DNA from: Oasisia sp. SBJ-2009
Taxonomy: Eukaryota > Annelida > Polychaeta > Sabellida > Siboglinidae
NCBI GenBank assembly: GCA_964017155.1
Contig: OZ024855.1
Location: forward strand, 434,001-498,000
Direction: 5' to 3'
DNA length: 64,000 nt
Of the stretch, positions 36,952-49,713 are shown piece after piece. How positions within the stretch are numbered: position 1 is the first letter of the stretch; every line of letters starts with the position of its first letter. A program made the position numbers and the translations under genes. A model generated the notes under the pieces. It worked only from the letters and a program-made list of their open reading frames with translations. It was not told where the DNA came from and made no database searches.

Positions 36952-39900
36952 TTGTCGTTTTCCTCGATTTGTTTCCAAAAGTTGGCAAGACGACGCGCAC
37001 GGTCAGTTGGTTTCGTCGAGAGAGTCGTAGTTACACTCCGTGCGTGTAATACGCCCGAGAAGACCGACCGGCGCGTCGAACTTGGCCGTTTCTCTCGATT
37101 CTCAAAACTGATCCCCCGTAGACGGATCGGACTTTGTCGTTTTCCTCGATTTGTGCAACTATCACCCTGTTAAGGTCGCCAAATGCCTCGCCACCTCATC
37201 TAGTTAGTGGTTCATTATTACTCCCGCCGTTTACCCAGCGGTCGGCACGGAATTCTGTTGAAAAGAATGTAAACAGACTTCCCCAACTGATCCCCCGTAG
37301 ACGGATCGGACTTTGTCGTTTTCCTCGATTTGTTTCCAAAAGTTGGCAAGACGACGCGCACGGTCAGTTGGTTTCGTCGAGAGAGTCGTATTTACACCCC
37401 TTGCGTGGCACACGCCCGAGAAGACCGACCGGCGCGTCGAACTTGGCCGTTTCTCTCGATTCTCAAAACTGATCCCCCGTAGACAGATCGGACTTTGTCG
37501 TTTTCCTCGATTTGTGCAACTATCACCCTGTTAAGGTCGCCAAATGCCTCGTCACCTCATCTAGTTAGTGGTTCATTATTACTCCCGCCGTTTACCCAGC
37601 GGTCGGCACGGAATTCTGTTGAAAAGAATGTAAACAGACATTTATGCTTCCCCAACTGATTCCCCGTAGACGGATCGGACTTTGTCGTTTTCCTCGATTT
37701 GTTTCCAAAAGTTGGCAAGACGACGCGCACGGTCAGTTGGTTTCGTGGAGAGAGTCGTAGTTACACTCCGTGCGTGGAATACGCCCGAGAAGACCGACCG
37801 GCGCGTCGAACTTTTCCGTTTCTCTCGATTCTCAAAACTGATCCCCCGTAGACGGATCGGACTTTGTCGTTTTCCTCGATTTGTGCAACTATCACCCTGT
37901 TAAGGTCGCCAAATGCCTCGTCACCTCATCTAGTTAGTGGTTCATTATTACTCCCGCCGTTTACCCAGCGGTCGGCACGGAATTCTCTTGAAAAGAATGT
38001 AAACAGAATTCCCCGACTGATCCCCCGTAGACGGATCGGACTTTGTCGTTTTCCTCGATTTGTTTCCAAAAGTTGGCAAGACGACGCGCACGGTCAGTTG
38101 GTTTCGTCGAGAGAGTCGTAGTTACACTCCGTGCGTGGAATACGCCCGAGAAGTCCGACCGGCGCGTCGAACTTGGCCGTTTCTCTCGATTCTCAAAACT
38201 GATCCCCCGTAGACGGATCGGACTTTGTCGTTTTGCTCGATTTGTGCAACAATCACCCTGTTAAGGTCGCCAAATGTCTTGACACCTCATCTAGTTAGTG
38301 GTTCATTATTACTCCCGCCGTTTACCCAGCGGTCGGCACGGAATTCTGTTGAAAAGAATGTAAACAGACATTTACGCTTCCCCAACTGATCCCCCGTAGA
38401 CGGATCGGACTTTGTCGTTTTCCTCGATTTATTTCCAAAAGTTGGCAAGACGACGCGCACGGTCAGTTGGTTTTGTCGAGAGAGTCGTAGTTACACTCCG
38501 TGCGTGGAATACGCCCGAGAAGACCGACCGGCGCGTCGAACTTGGCCTTTTCTCTCGATTCTCAAAACTGATCCCCCGTAGACGGATCGGACTTTGTCGT
38601 TTTGTTCGATTTGTGCAACAATCACCCTGTTAAGGTCGCCAAATGTCTTGACACCTCATCTAGTTAGTGGTTCATTATTACTCCCGCCGTTTACCCAGCG
38701 GTCGGCACGGAATTATGTTGAAAAGAATGTAAACAGACATTTACGCTTCCCCAACTGATCCCCCGTAGACGGATCGGACTTTGTCGTTTTCCTCGATTTG
38801 TTTCCAAAAGTTGGCAAGACGACGCGCACGGTCAGTTGGTTTCGTCGAGAGAGTCGTAGTTACACTCCGTGCGTGGAATACGCCCGAGAAGACCGACCGG
38901 CGCGTCGAACTTGGCCGTTTCTCTCGATTCTCAAAACTGATCCCCCGTAGAAGGATCGGACTTTGTCGTTTTCCTCGATTTGTGCAACTATCACCCTGTT
39001 AAGGTCGCCAAATGCCTCGTCACCTCATCTAGTTAGTGGTTCATTATTACTCCCGCCGTTTACCCAGCGGTCGGCACGGAATTCTGTTGAAAAGAATGTA
39101 AACATACTTCCCCAACTGATCCCCCGTAGACGGATCGGACTTTGTCGTTTTCCTCGATTTGTTTCCAAAAGTTGGCAAGACGACGCGCACGGTCAGTTGG
39201 TTTCGTCGAGAGAGTCGTAGTTACACCCCTTGCGTGGCACACGCCCGAGAAGACCGACCGGCGCGTCGAACTTGGCCGTTTCTCTCGATTCTCAAAACTG
39301 ATCCCCCGTAGACGGATCGGACTTTGTCGTTTTCCTCGATTTGTGCAACTATCACCCTGTTAAGGTCGCCAAATGCCTCGTCACCTCATCTAGTTAGTGG
39401 TTCATTATTACTCCCGCCGTTTACCCAGCGGTCGGCACGGAATTCTGTTGAAAAGAATGTAAACAGACATTTATGCTTCCCCAACTGATCCCCCGTAGAC
39501 GGATCGGACTTTGTCGTTTTCCTCGATTTGTTTCCAAAAGTTGGCAAGACGACGCGCACGGTCAGTTGGTTTCGTGGAGAGAGTCGTAGTTACACTCCGT
39601 GCGTGGAATACGCCCGAGAAGACCGACCGGCGCGTCGAACTTTTCCGTTTCTCTCGATTCTCAAAACTGATCCCCCGTAGACGGATCGGACTTTGTCGTT
39701 TTCCTCGATTTGTGCAACTATCACCCTGTTAAGGTCGCCAAATGCCTCGTCACCTCATCTAGTTAGTGGTTCATTATTACTCCCGCCGTTTACCCAGCGG
39801 TCGGCACGGAATTCTGTTGAAAAGAATGTAAACAGAATTCCCCAACTGATCCCCCGTAGACGGATCGGACTTTGTCGTTTTCCTCGATTTGTTTCCAAAA

Positions 39901-41150
39901 GTTGGCAAGACGACGCGCACGGTCAGTTGGTTTCGTCGAGAGAGTCGTAGTTACACTCCGTGCGTGGAATACGCCCGAGAAGTCCGACCGGCGCGTCGAA
40001 CTTGGCCGTTTCTCTCGATTCTCAAAACTGATCCCCCGTAGACGGATCGGACTTTGTCGTTTTGCTCGATTTGTGCAACTATCACCCTGTTAAGGTTGCC
40101 AAATGTCTTGACACCTCATCTAGTTAGTGGTTCATTATTACTCCCGCCGTTTACCCAGCGGTCGGCACGGAATTCTGTTGAAAAGAATGTAAACAGACAT
40201 TTACGCTTCCCCAACTGATCCCCCGTAGACGGATCGGACTTTGTCGTTTTCCTCGATTTATTTCCAAAAGTTGGCAAGACGACGCGCACGGTCAGTTGGT
40301 TTCGTCGAGAGAGTCGTAGTTACACTCCGTGCGTGGAATACGCCCGAGAAGTCCGACCGGCGCGTCGAACTTGGCCGTTTCTCTCGATTCTCAAAACTGA
40401 TCCCCCGTAGACGGATCGGACTTTGTCGTTTTGCTCGATTTGTGCAACTATCACCCTGTTAAGGTCGCCAAATGCCTCGTCACCTGATCTAGTTAGTGGT
40501 TCGTTATTACTCCCGCCGTTTACCCAGCGGTCCGCACGGAATTCTGTTGAAAAGAATGTAAACATACTTCCGTAACTGATACCCCGTAGACGGATCGGAC
40601 TTTGTCGTTTTCCTCGATTTGTTTCCAAAAGTTGGCAAGACGACGCGCACGGTCAGTTGGTTTCGTCGAGAGAGTCGTAGTTACACCCCTTGCGTGGCAC
40701 ACGCCCGAGAATACCGACCGGCGCGTGGAACTTGGCCTTTTCTCTCGATTCTCAAAACTGATCCCTCGTAGACGGATCGGACTTTGTCGTTTTGCTCGAT
40801 TTGTGCAACTATCACCCTGTTAAGGTCGCCAAATGCCTCGTCACCTCATCTAGTTAGTGGTTCATTATTACTCCCGCCGTTTACCCAGCGGTCGGCACGG
40901 AATTCTGTTGAAAAGAATGTAAACAGAATTCCCCAACTGATCCCCCGTAGACGGATCGGACTTTGTCGTTTTCCTCGATTTGTTTCCAAAAGTTGGCAAG
41001 ACGACGCGCACGGTCAGTTGGTTTCGTCGAGAGAGTCGTAGTTACACCCCTTGCGTGGCACACGCCCGAGAAGACCGACCGGCGCGTCGAACTTGGCCGT
41101 TTCTCTCGATTCTCAAAACTGATCCCCCGTAGACGGATCGGACTTTGTCG
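36952..41150. repeat. Second copy of 23269-27860 region, shortened
   Basis: Monomers start at 36952, 37313, 37682, 38043, 38412, 38781, 39142, 39511, 39872, 40241, 40602 and 40963. They follow 23269 onward, but monomer 39142 lacks the preceding 1-bp deletion seen at 25379, and one 369-bp monomer is missing: 40241 has a 26557-type start (GATTTATTTCC) and a 26926-type end. The match to the first copy ends inside monomer 40963, which has TTTTCCTCG instead of TTTTGCTCG at 41151-41159. Confidence 0.82.
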
Positions 41151-41331
41151 TTTTCCTCGATTTGTGCAACTATCACCCTGTTAAGGTCGCCAAATGCCTC
41201 GTCACCTCATCTAGTTAGTGGTTCATTATTACTCCCGCCGTTTACCCAGCGGTCGGCACGGAATTCTGTTGAAAAGAATGTAAACATACATTTACGCTTC
41301 CCCAACTGATCCCCCGTAGACGGATCGGACT

Positions 41332-44300
41332 TTGTCGTTTTCCTCGATTTATTTCCAAAAGTTGGCAAGACGACGCGCACGGTCAGTTGGTTTTGTCGAG
41401 AGAGTCGTAGTTACACTCCGTGCGTGGAATACGCCCGAGAAGTCCGACCGGCGCGTCGAACTTGCCCGTTTGTCTCGATTCTCAAAACTGATCCCCCGTA
41501 CACGGATCGGACTTTGTCGTTTTCCTCGATTTGTGCAACTATCACCCTGTTAAGGTCGCCAAATGCCTCGTCACCTCATCTAGTTAGTGGTTCGTTATTA
41601 CTCCCGCCGTTTACCCAGCGGTCCGCACGGAATTATGTTGAAAAGAATGTAACCATACTTCCCTAACTGATCCCCCGTAGACGGATCGGACTTTGTCGTT
41701 TTCCTCGATTTGTTTCCAAAAGTTGGCAAGACGACGCGCACGGTCAGTTGGTTTCGTCGAGAGAGTCGTAGTTACACCCCTTGCGTGGCACACGCCCGAG
41801 AATACCGACCGGCGCGTGGAACTTGGCCTTTTCTCTCGATTCTCAAAACTGATCCCCCGTAGACGGATCGGACTTTGTCGTTTTGCTCGATTTGTGCAAC
41901 TATCACCCTGTTAAGGTCGCCAAATGTCTTGACACCTCATCTAGTTAGTGGTTCATTATTACTCCCGCCGTTTACCCAGCGGTCGGCACGGAATTCTGTT
42001 GAAAAGAATGTAAACAGACATTTACGCTTCCCCAACTGATCCCCCGTAGACGGATCGGACTTTGTCGTTTTCCTCGATTTGTTTCCAAAAGTTGGCAAGA
42101 CGACGCGCACGGTCAGTTGGTTTCGTCGATAGAGTCGTAGTTACACTCCGTGCGTGTAATACGCCCGAGAAGACCGACCGACGCGTCGAACTTGGCCGTT
42201 TCTCTCGATTCTCAAAACTGATCCCCCGTAGACGGATCGGACTTTGTCGTTTTGCTCGATTTGTGCAACTATCACCCTGTTAAGGTCGCCAAATGCCTCG
42301 TCACCTCATCTAGTTAGTGGTTCATTATTACTCCCGCCGTTTACCCAGCGGTCGGCACGGAATTCTGTTGAAAAGAATGTAAACAGAATTCCCCAACTGA
42401 TCCCCCGTAGACGGATCGGACTTTGTCGTTTTCCTCGATTTGTTTCCAAAAGTTGGCAAGACGACGCGCACGGTCAGTTGGTTTCGTCGATAGAGTCGTA
42501 GTTACACTCCGTGCGTGGAATACGCCCGAGAAGACCGACCGGCGCGTCGAACTTGGCCATTTCTCTCGATTCTCAAAACTGATCCCCCGTAGACGGATCG
42601 GACTTTGTCGTTTTCCTCGATTTGTGCAACTATCACCCTGTTAAGGTCGCCAAATGCCTCGTCACCTCATCTAGTTAGTGGTTCATTATTACTCCCGCCG
42701 TTTACCCAGCGGTCGCCACGGAATTATGTTGAAAAGAATGTAAACAGACTTCCCCAACTGATCCCCCGTAGACGGATCGGACTTTGTCGTTTTCCTCGAT
42801 TTGTTTCCAAAAGTTGGCAAGACGACGCGCACGGTCAGTTGGTTTCGTCGAGAGAGTCGTAGTTACACCCCTTGCGTGGCACACGCCCGAGAAGACCGAC
42901 CGGCGCGTCGAACTTGGCCGTTTCTCTCGATTCTCAAAACTGATCCCCCGTAGACGGATCGGACTTTGTCGTTTTGCTCGATTTGTGCAACAATCACCCT
43001 GTTAAGGTCGCCAAATGTCTTGACACCTCATCTAGTTAGTGGTTCATTATTACTCCCGCCGTTTACCCAGCGGTCGGCACGGAATTATGTTGAAAAGAAT
43101 GTAAACAGACATTTACGCTTCCCCAACTGATCCCCCGTAGACGGATCGGACTTTGTCGTTTTCCTCGATTTGTTTCCAAAAGTTGGCAAGACGACGCGCA
43201 CGGTTAGTTGGTTTCGTCGAGAGAGTCGTAGCTACACTCCGTGCGTGGAATACGCCCGAGAAGTCCGACCGGCGCGTCGAACTTGGCCGTTTCTCTCGAT
43301 TCTCAAAACTGATCCCCCGTAGACGGATCGGACTTTGTCGTTTTCCTCGATTTGTGCAACTATCACCCTGTTAAGGTCGCCAAATGCCTCGTCACCTCAT
43401 CTAGTTAGTGGTTCGTTATTACTCCCGCCGTTTACCCAGCGGTCCGCACGGAATTCTGTTGAAAAGAATGTAAACATACTTCCCTAACTGATCCCCCGTA
43501 GACGGATCGGACTTTGTCGTTTTCCTCGATTTGTTTCCAAAAGTTGGCAAGACGACGCGCACGGTCAGTTGGTTTCGTCGATAGAGTCGTAGTTACACTC
43601 CGTGCGTGTAATACGCCCGAGAAGACCGACCGGCGCGTCGAACTTGGCCGTTTCTCTCGATTCTCAAAACTGCTCCCCCGTAGACGAATCGGACTTTGTC
43701 GTTTTGCTCGATTTGTGCAACTATCACCCTGTTAAGGTCGCCAAATGCCTCGTCACCTCATGTAGTTAGTGGTTCATTATTACTCCCGCCGTTTACCCAG
43801 CGGTCGGCACGGAATTCTGTTGAAAAGAATGTAAACAGAATTCCCCAACTGATCCCCCGTAGACGGATCGGACTTTGTCGTTTTCCTCGATTTGTTTCCA
43901 AAAGTTGGCAAGACGACGCGCACGGTCAGTTGGTTTCGTCGAGAGAGTCGTAGTTACACCCCTTGCGTGGCACACGCCCGAGAAGACCGACCGGCGCGTC
44001 GAACTTGGCCGTTTCTCTCGATTCTCAAAACTGATCCCCCGTAGACGGATCGGACTTTGTCGTTTTGCTCGATTTGTGCAACTATCACCCTGTTAAGGTC
44101 GCCAAATGTATTGACACCTCATCTAGTTAGTGGCTCATTATTACTCCCGCCGTTTACCCAGCGGTCGGCACGGAATTCTGTTGAAAAGAATGTAAACAGA
44201 CATTTACGCTTCCCCAACTGATCCCCCGTAGACGGATCGGACTTTGTCGTTTTCCTCGATTTGTTTCCAAAAGTTGGCAAGACGACGCGCACGGTCAGTT

Positions 44301-45333
44301 GGTTTCGTCGATAGAGTCGTAGTTACACTCCGTGCGTGGAATACGCCCGAGAAGACCGACCGGCGCGTCGAACTTGGCCGTTTCTCTCGATTCTCAAAAC
44401 TGATCCCCCGTAGACGGATCGGACTTTGTCGTTTTGCTCGATTTGTGCAACTATCACCCTGTTAAGGTCGCCAAATGCCTCGTCACCTCATCTAGTTAGT
44501 GGTTCATTATTACTCCCGCCGTTTACCCAGCGGTCGGCACGGAATTCTGTTGAAAAGAATGTAAACAGAATTCCCCAACTGATCCCCCGTAGACGGATCG
44601 GACTTTGTCGTTTTCCTCGATTTGTTTCCAAAAGTTGGCAAGACGACGCGCACGGTCAGTTGGTTTCGTCGATAGAGTCGTAGTTACACTCCGTGCGTGG
44701 AATACGCCCGAGAAGACCGACCGGCGCGTCGAACTTGGCCATTTCTCTCGATTCTCAAAACTGATCCCCGTAGACGGATCGGACTTTGTCGTTTTCCTCG
44801 ATTTGTGCAACTATCACCCTGTTAAGGTCGCCAAATGCCTCGTCACCTCATCTAGTTAGTGGTTCATTATTACTCCCGCCGTTTACCCAGCGGTCGCCAC
44901 GGAATTATGTTGAAAAGAATGTAAACAGACTTCCCCAACTGATCCCCCGTAGACGGATCGGACTTTGTCGTTTTCCTCGATTTGTTTCCAAAAGTTGGCA
45001 AGACGACGCGCACGGTCAGTTGGTTTCGTCGAGAGAGTCGTAGTTACACCCCTTGCGTGGCACACGCCCGAGAAGACCGACCGGCGCGTCGAACTTGGCC
45101 GTTTCTCTCGATTCTCAAAACTGATCCCCCGTAGACGGATCGGACTTTGTCGTTTTGCTCGATTTGTGCAACTATCACCCTGTTAAGGTCGCCAAATGTC
45201 TTGACACCTCATCTAGTTAGTGGTTCATTATTACTCCCGCCGTTTACCCAGCGGTCGGCACGGAATTATGTTGAAAAGAATGTAAACAGACATTTACGCT
45301 TCCCCAACTGATCCCCCGTAGACGGATCGGACT
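41332..45333. repeat. Right domain, proximal monomers
   Basis: Monomers start at 41332, 41693, 42062, 42423, 42784, 43153, 43514, 43875, 44244, 44605 and 44965. New variants start here: AACATACATTTACGC (41284), CGTACACGG (41501), AATGTAACC (41653) and CATGTAGTTAG (43759). Monomer 44605 is 360 bp because CTGATCCCCCG has lost one C (near 44768). The 41693-42784 set recurs at 51166 and 55169 (offsets 9473 and 13,476). Confidence 0.85.
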
Positions 45334-47523
45334 TTGTCGTTTTCCTCGATTTGTTTCCAAAAGTAGGCAAGACGACGCGCACGGTCAGTTGGTTTCGTCG
45401 AGAGAGTCGTAGTTACACTCCGTGCGTGTAATACGCCCGAGAAGACCGACCGGCGCGTCGAACTTGGCCGTTTCTCTCGATTCTCAAAACTGATCCCCCG
45501 TAGACGGATCGGACTTTGTCGTTTTGCTCGATTTGTGCAACTATCACCCTGTTAAGGTCGCCAAATGCCTCGTCACCTCATCTAGTTAGTGGTTCATTAT
45601 TACTCCCGCCGTTTACCCAGCGGTCGGCACGGAATTCTGTTGAAAAGAATGTAAACAGAATTCCCCAACTGATCCCCCGTAGACGGATCGGACTTTGTCG
45701 TTTTCCTCGATTTGTTTCCAAAAGTTGGCAAGACGACGCGCACGGTCAGTTGGTTTCGTCGATAGAGCCGTAGTTACACTCCGTGCGTGGAATACGCCCG
45801 AGAAGACCGACCGGCGCGTCGAACTTGGCCATTTCTCTCGATTCTCAAAACTGATCCCCCGTAGACGGATCGGACTTTGTCGTTTTCCTCGATTTGTGCA
45901 ACTATCACCCTGTTAAGGTCGCCAAATGCCTCGTCACCTCATCTAGTTAGTGGTTCATTATTACTCCCGCCGTTTACCCAGCGGTCGGCACGGAATTCTG
46001 TTGAAAAGAATGTAAACATACATTTACGCTTCCCCAACTGATCCCCCGTAGACGGATCGGACTTTGTCGTTTTCCTCGATTTATTTCCAAAAGTTGGCAA
46101 GACGACGCGCACGGTCAGTTGGTTTTGTCGAGAGAGTCGTAGTTACACTCCGTGCGTGGAATACGCCCGAGAAGTCCGACCGGCGCGTCGAACTTGCCCG
46201 TTTGTCTCGATTCTCAAAACTGATCCCCCGTAGACGGATCGGACTTTGTCGTTTTCCTCGATTTGTGCAACTATCACCCTGTTAAGGTCGCCAAATGTCT
46301 TGACACCTCATCTAGTTAGTGGTTCATTATTACTCCCGCCGTTTACCCAGCGGTCGGCACGGAATTCTGTTGAAAAGAATGTAAACAGACATTTACGCTT
46401 CCCCAACTGATCCCCCGTAGACGGATCGGACTTTGTCGTTTTCCTCGATTTGTTTCCAAAAGTTGGCAAGACGACGCGCACGGTCAGTTGGTTTCGTCGA
46501 GAGAGTCGTAGTTACACCCCTTGCGTGGCACACGCCCGAGAAGACCGACCGGCGCGTCGAACTTGGCCGTTTCTCTCGATTCTCAAAACTGATCCCCCGT
46601 AGACGGATCGGACTTTGTCGTTTTGCTCGATTTGTGCAACTATCACCCTGTTAAGGTCGCTAAATGTATTGACACCTCATCTAGTTAGTGGCTCATTATT
46701 ACTCCCGCCGTTTACCCAGCGGTCGGCACGGAATTCTGTTGAAAAGAATGTAAACAGAATTCCCCAACTGATCCCCCGTAGACGGATCGGACTTTGTCGT
46801 TTTCCTCGATTTGTTTCCAAAAGTTGGCAAGACGACGCGCACGATCAGTTGGTTTCGTCGATAGAGTCGTAGTTACACTCCGTGCGTGGAATACGCCCGA
46901 GAAGACCGACCGGCGCGTCGAACTTGGCCATTTCTCTCGAATCTCAAAACTGATCCCCCGTAGACGGATCGGACTTTGTCGTTTTCCTCGATTTGTGCAA
47001 CTATCACCCTGTTAAGGTCGCCAAATGCCTCGTCACCTCATCTAGTTAGTGGTTCATTATTACTCCCGCCGTTTACCCAGCGGTCGCCACGGAATTCTGT
47101 TGAAAAGAATGTAAACAGACTTCCCCAACTGATCCCCCGTAGACGGATCGGACTTTGTCGTTTTCCTCGATTTGTTTCCAAAAGTTGGCAAGACGACGCG
47201 CACGGTCAGTTGGTTTCGTCGAGAGAGTCGTAGTTACACACCTTGCGTGGCACACGCCCGAGAAGACCGACCGGCGCGTCGAACTTGGCCGTTTCTCTCG
47301 ATTCTCAAAACTGATCCCCCGTAGACGGATCGGACTTTGTCGTTTTGCTCGATTTGTGGAACTATCACCCTGTTAAGGTCGCCAAATGTCTTGACACCTC
47401 ATCTAGTTAGTGGTTCATTATTACTCCCGCCGTTTACCCAGCGGTCGGCACGGAATTATGTTGAAAAGAATGTAAACAGACATTTACGCTTCCCCAACTG
47501 ATCCCCCGTAGACGGATCGGACT
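45334..47523. repeat. 2190-bp tandem HOR, copy 1
   Basis: Six monomers: 45334, 45695, 46064, 46433, 46794 and 47155. Markers are AAAAGTAGGCAAG (A at 45365), GATAGAGCCG near 45766, GTCGCTAAATGTATTG near 46658 and TTACACACCTTGCG near 47236. Two bases differ from copy 2: A at 46844 (ACGATCAG) and A at 46941 (CGAATCTC). Confidence 0.9.
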
Positions 47524-49713
47524 TTGTCGTTTTCCTCGATTTGTTTCCAAAAGTAGGCAAGACGACGCGCACGGTCAGTTGGTTTCGTCGAGAGAGTCGT
47601 AGTTACACTCCGTGCGTGTAATACGCCCGAGAAGACCGACCGGCGCGTCGAACTTGGCCGTTTCTCTCGATTCTCAAAACTGATCCCCCGTAGACGGATC
47701 GGACTTTGTCGTTTTGCTCGATTTGTGCAACTATCACCCTGTTAAGGTCGCCAAATGCCTCGTCACCTCATCTAGTTAGTGGTTCATTATTACTCCCGCC
47801 GTTTACCCAGCGGTCGGCACGGAATTCTGTTGAAAAGAATGTAAACAGAATTCCCCAACTGATCCCCCGTAGACGGATCGGACTTTGTCGTTTTCCTCGA
47901 TTTGTTTCCAAAAGTTGGCAAGACGACGCGCACGGTCAGTTGGTTTCGTCGATAGAGCCGTAGTTACACTCCGTGCGTGGAATACGCCCGAGAAGACCGA
48001 CCGGCGCGTCGAACTTGGCCATTTCTCTCGATTCTCAAAACTGATCCCCCGTAGACGGATCGGACTTTGTCGTTTTCCTCGATTTGTGCAACTATCACCC
48101 TGTTAAGGTCGCCAAATGCCTCGTCACCTCATCTAGTTAGTGGTTCATTATTACTCCCGCCGTTTACCCAGCGGTCGGCACGGAATTCTGTTGAAAAGAA
48201 TGTAAACATACATTTACGCTTCCCCAACTGATCCCCCGTAGACGGATCGGACTTTGTCGTTTTCCTCGATTTATTTCCAAAAGTTGGCAAGACGACGCGC
48301 ACGGTCAGTTGGTTTTGTCGAGAGAGTCGTAGTTACACTCCGTGCGTGGAATACGCCCGAGAAGTCCGACCGGCGCGTCGAACTTGCCCGTTTGTCTCGA
48401 TTCTCAAAACTGATCCCCCGTAGACGGATCGGACTTTGTCGTTTTCCTCGATTTGTGCAACTATCACCCTGTTAAGGTCGCCAAATGTCTTGACACCTCA
48501 TCTAGTTAGTGGTTCATTATTACTCCCGCCGTTTACCCAGCGGTCGGCACGGAATTCTGTTGAAAAGAATGTAAACAGACATTTACGCTTCCCCAACTGA
48601 TCCCCCGTAGACGGATCGGACTTTGTCGTTTTCCTCGATTTGTTTCCAAAAGTTGGCAAGACGACGCGCACGGTCAGTTGGTTTCGTCGAGAGAGTCGTA
48701 GTTACACCCCTTGCGTGGCACACGCCCGAGAAGACCGACCGGCGCGTCGAACTTGGCCGTTTCTCTCGATTCTCAAAACTGATCCCCCGTAGACGGATCG
48801 GACTTTGTCGTTTTGCTCGATTTGTGCAACTATCACCCTGTTAAGGTCGCTAAATGTATTGACACCTCATCTAGTTAGTGGCTCATTATTACTCCCGCCG
48901 TTTACCCAGCGGTCGGCACGGAATTCTGTTGAAAAGAATGTAAACAGAATTCCCCAACTGATCCCCCGTAGACGGATCGGACTTTGTCGTTTTCCTCGAT
49001 TTGTTTCCAAAAGTTGGCAAGACGACGCGCACGGTCAGTTGGTTTCGTCGATAGAGTCGTAGTTACACTCCGTGCGTGGAATACGCCCGAGAAGACCGAC
49101 CGGCGCGTCGAACTTGGCCATTTCTCTCGATTCTCAAAACTGATCCCCCGTAGACGGATCGGACTTTGTCGTTTTCCTCGATTTGTGCAACTATCACCCT
49201 GTTAAGGTCGCCAAATGCCTCGTCACCTCATCTAGTTAGTGGTTCATTATTACTCCCGCCGTTTACCCAGCGGTCGCCACGGAATTCTGTTGAAAAGAAT
49301 GTAAACAGACTTCCCCAACTGATCCCCCGTAGACGGATCGGACTTTGTCGTTTTCCTCGATTTGTTTCCAAAAGTTGGCAAGACGACGCGCACGGTCAGT
49401 TGGTTTCGTCGAGAGAGTCGTAGTTACACACCTTGCGTGGCACACGCCCGAGAAGACCGACCGGCGCGTCGAACTTGGCCGTTTCTCTCGATTCTCAAAA
49501 CTGATCCCCCGTAGACGGATCGGACTTTGTCGTTTTGCTCGATTTGTGGAACTATCACCCTGTTAAGGTCGCCAAATGTCTTGACACCTCATCTAGTTAG
49601 TGGTTCATTATTACTCCCGCCGTTTACCCAGCGGTCGGCACGGAATTATGTTGAAAAGAATGTAAACAGACATTTACGCTTCCCCAACTGATCCCCCGTA
49701 GACGGATCGGACT
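47524..49713. repeat. 2190-bp tandem HOR, copy 2
   Basis: Monomers 47524, 47885, 48254, 48623, 48984 and 49345 repeat copy 1 at an exact 2190-bp offset with all its markers, except the two private bases of copy 1. A third repeat begins at 49714 but diverges after its first monomer (TTCGTTATTAC at 49973). A related block is at 56629-58449. Confidence 0.9.
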
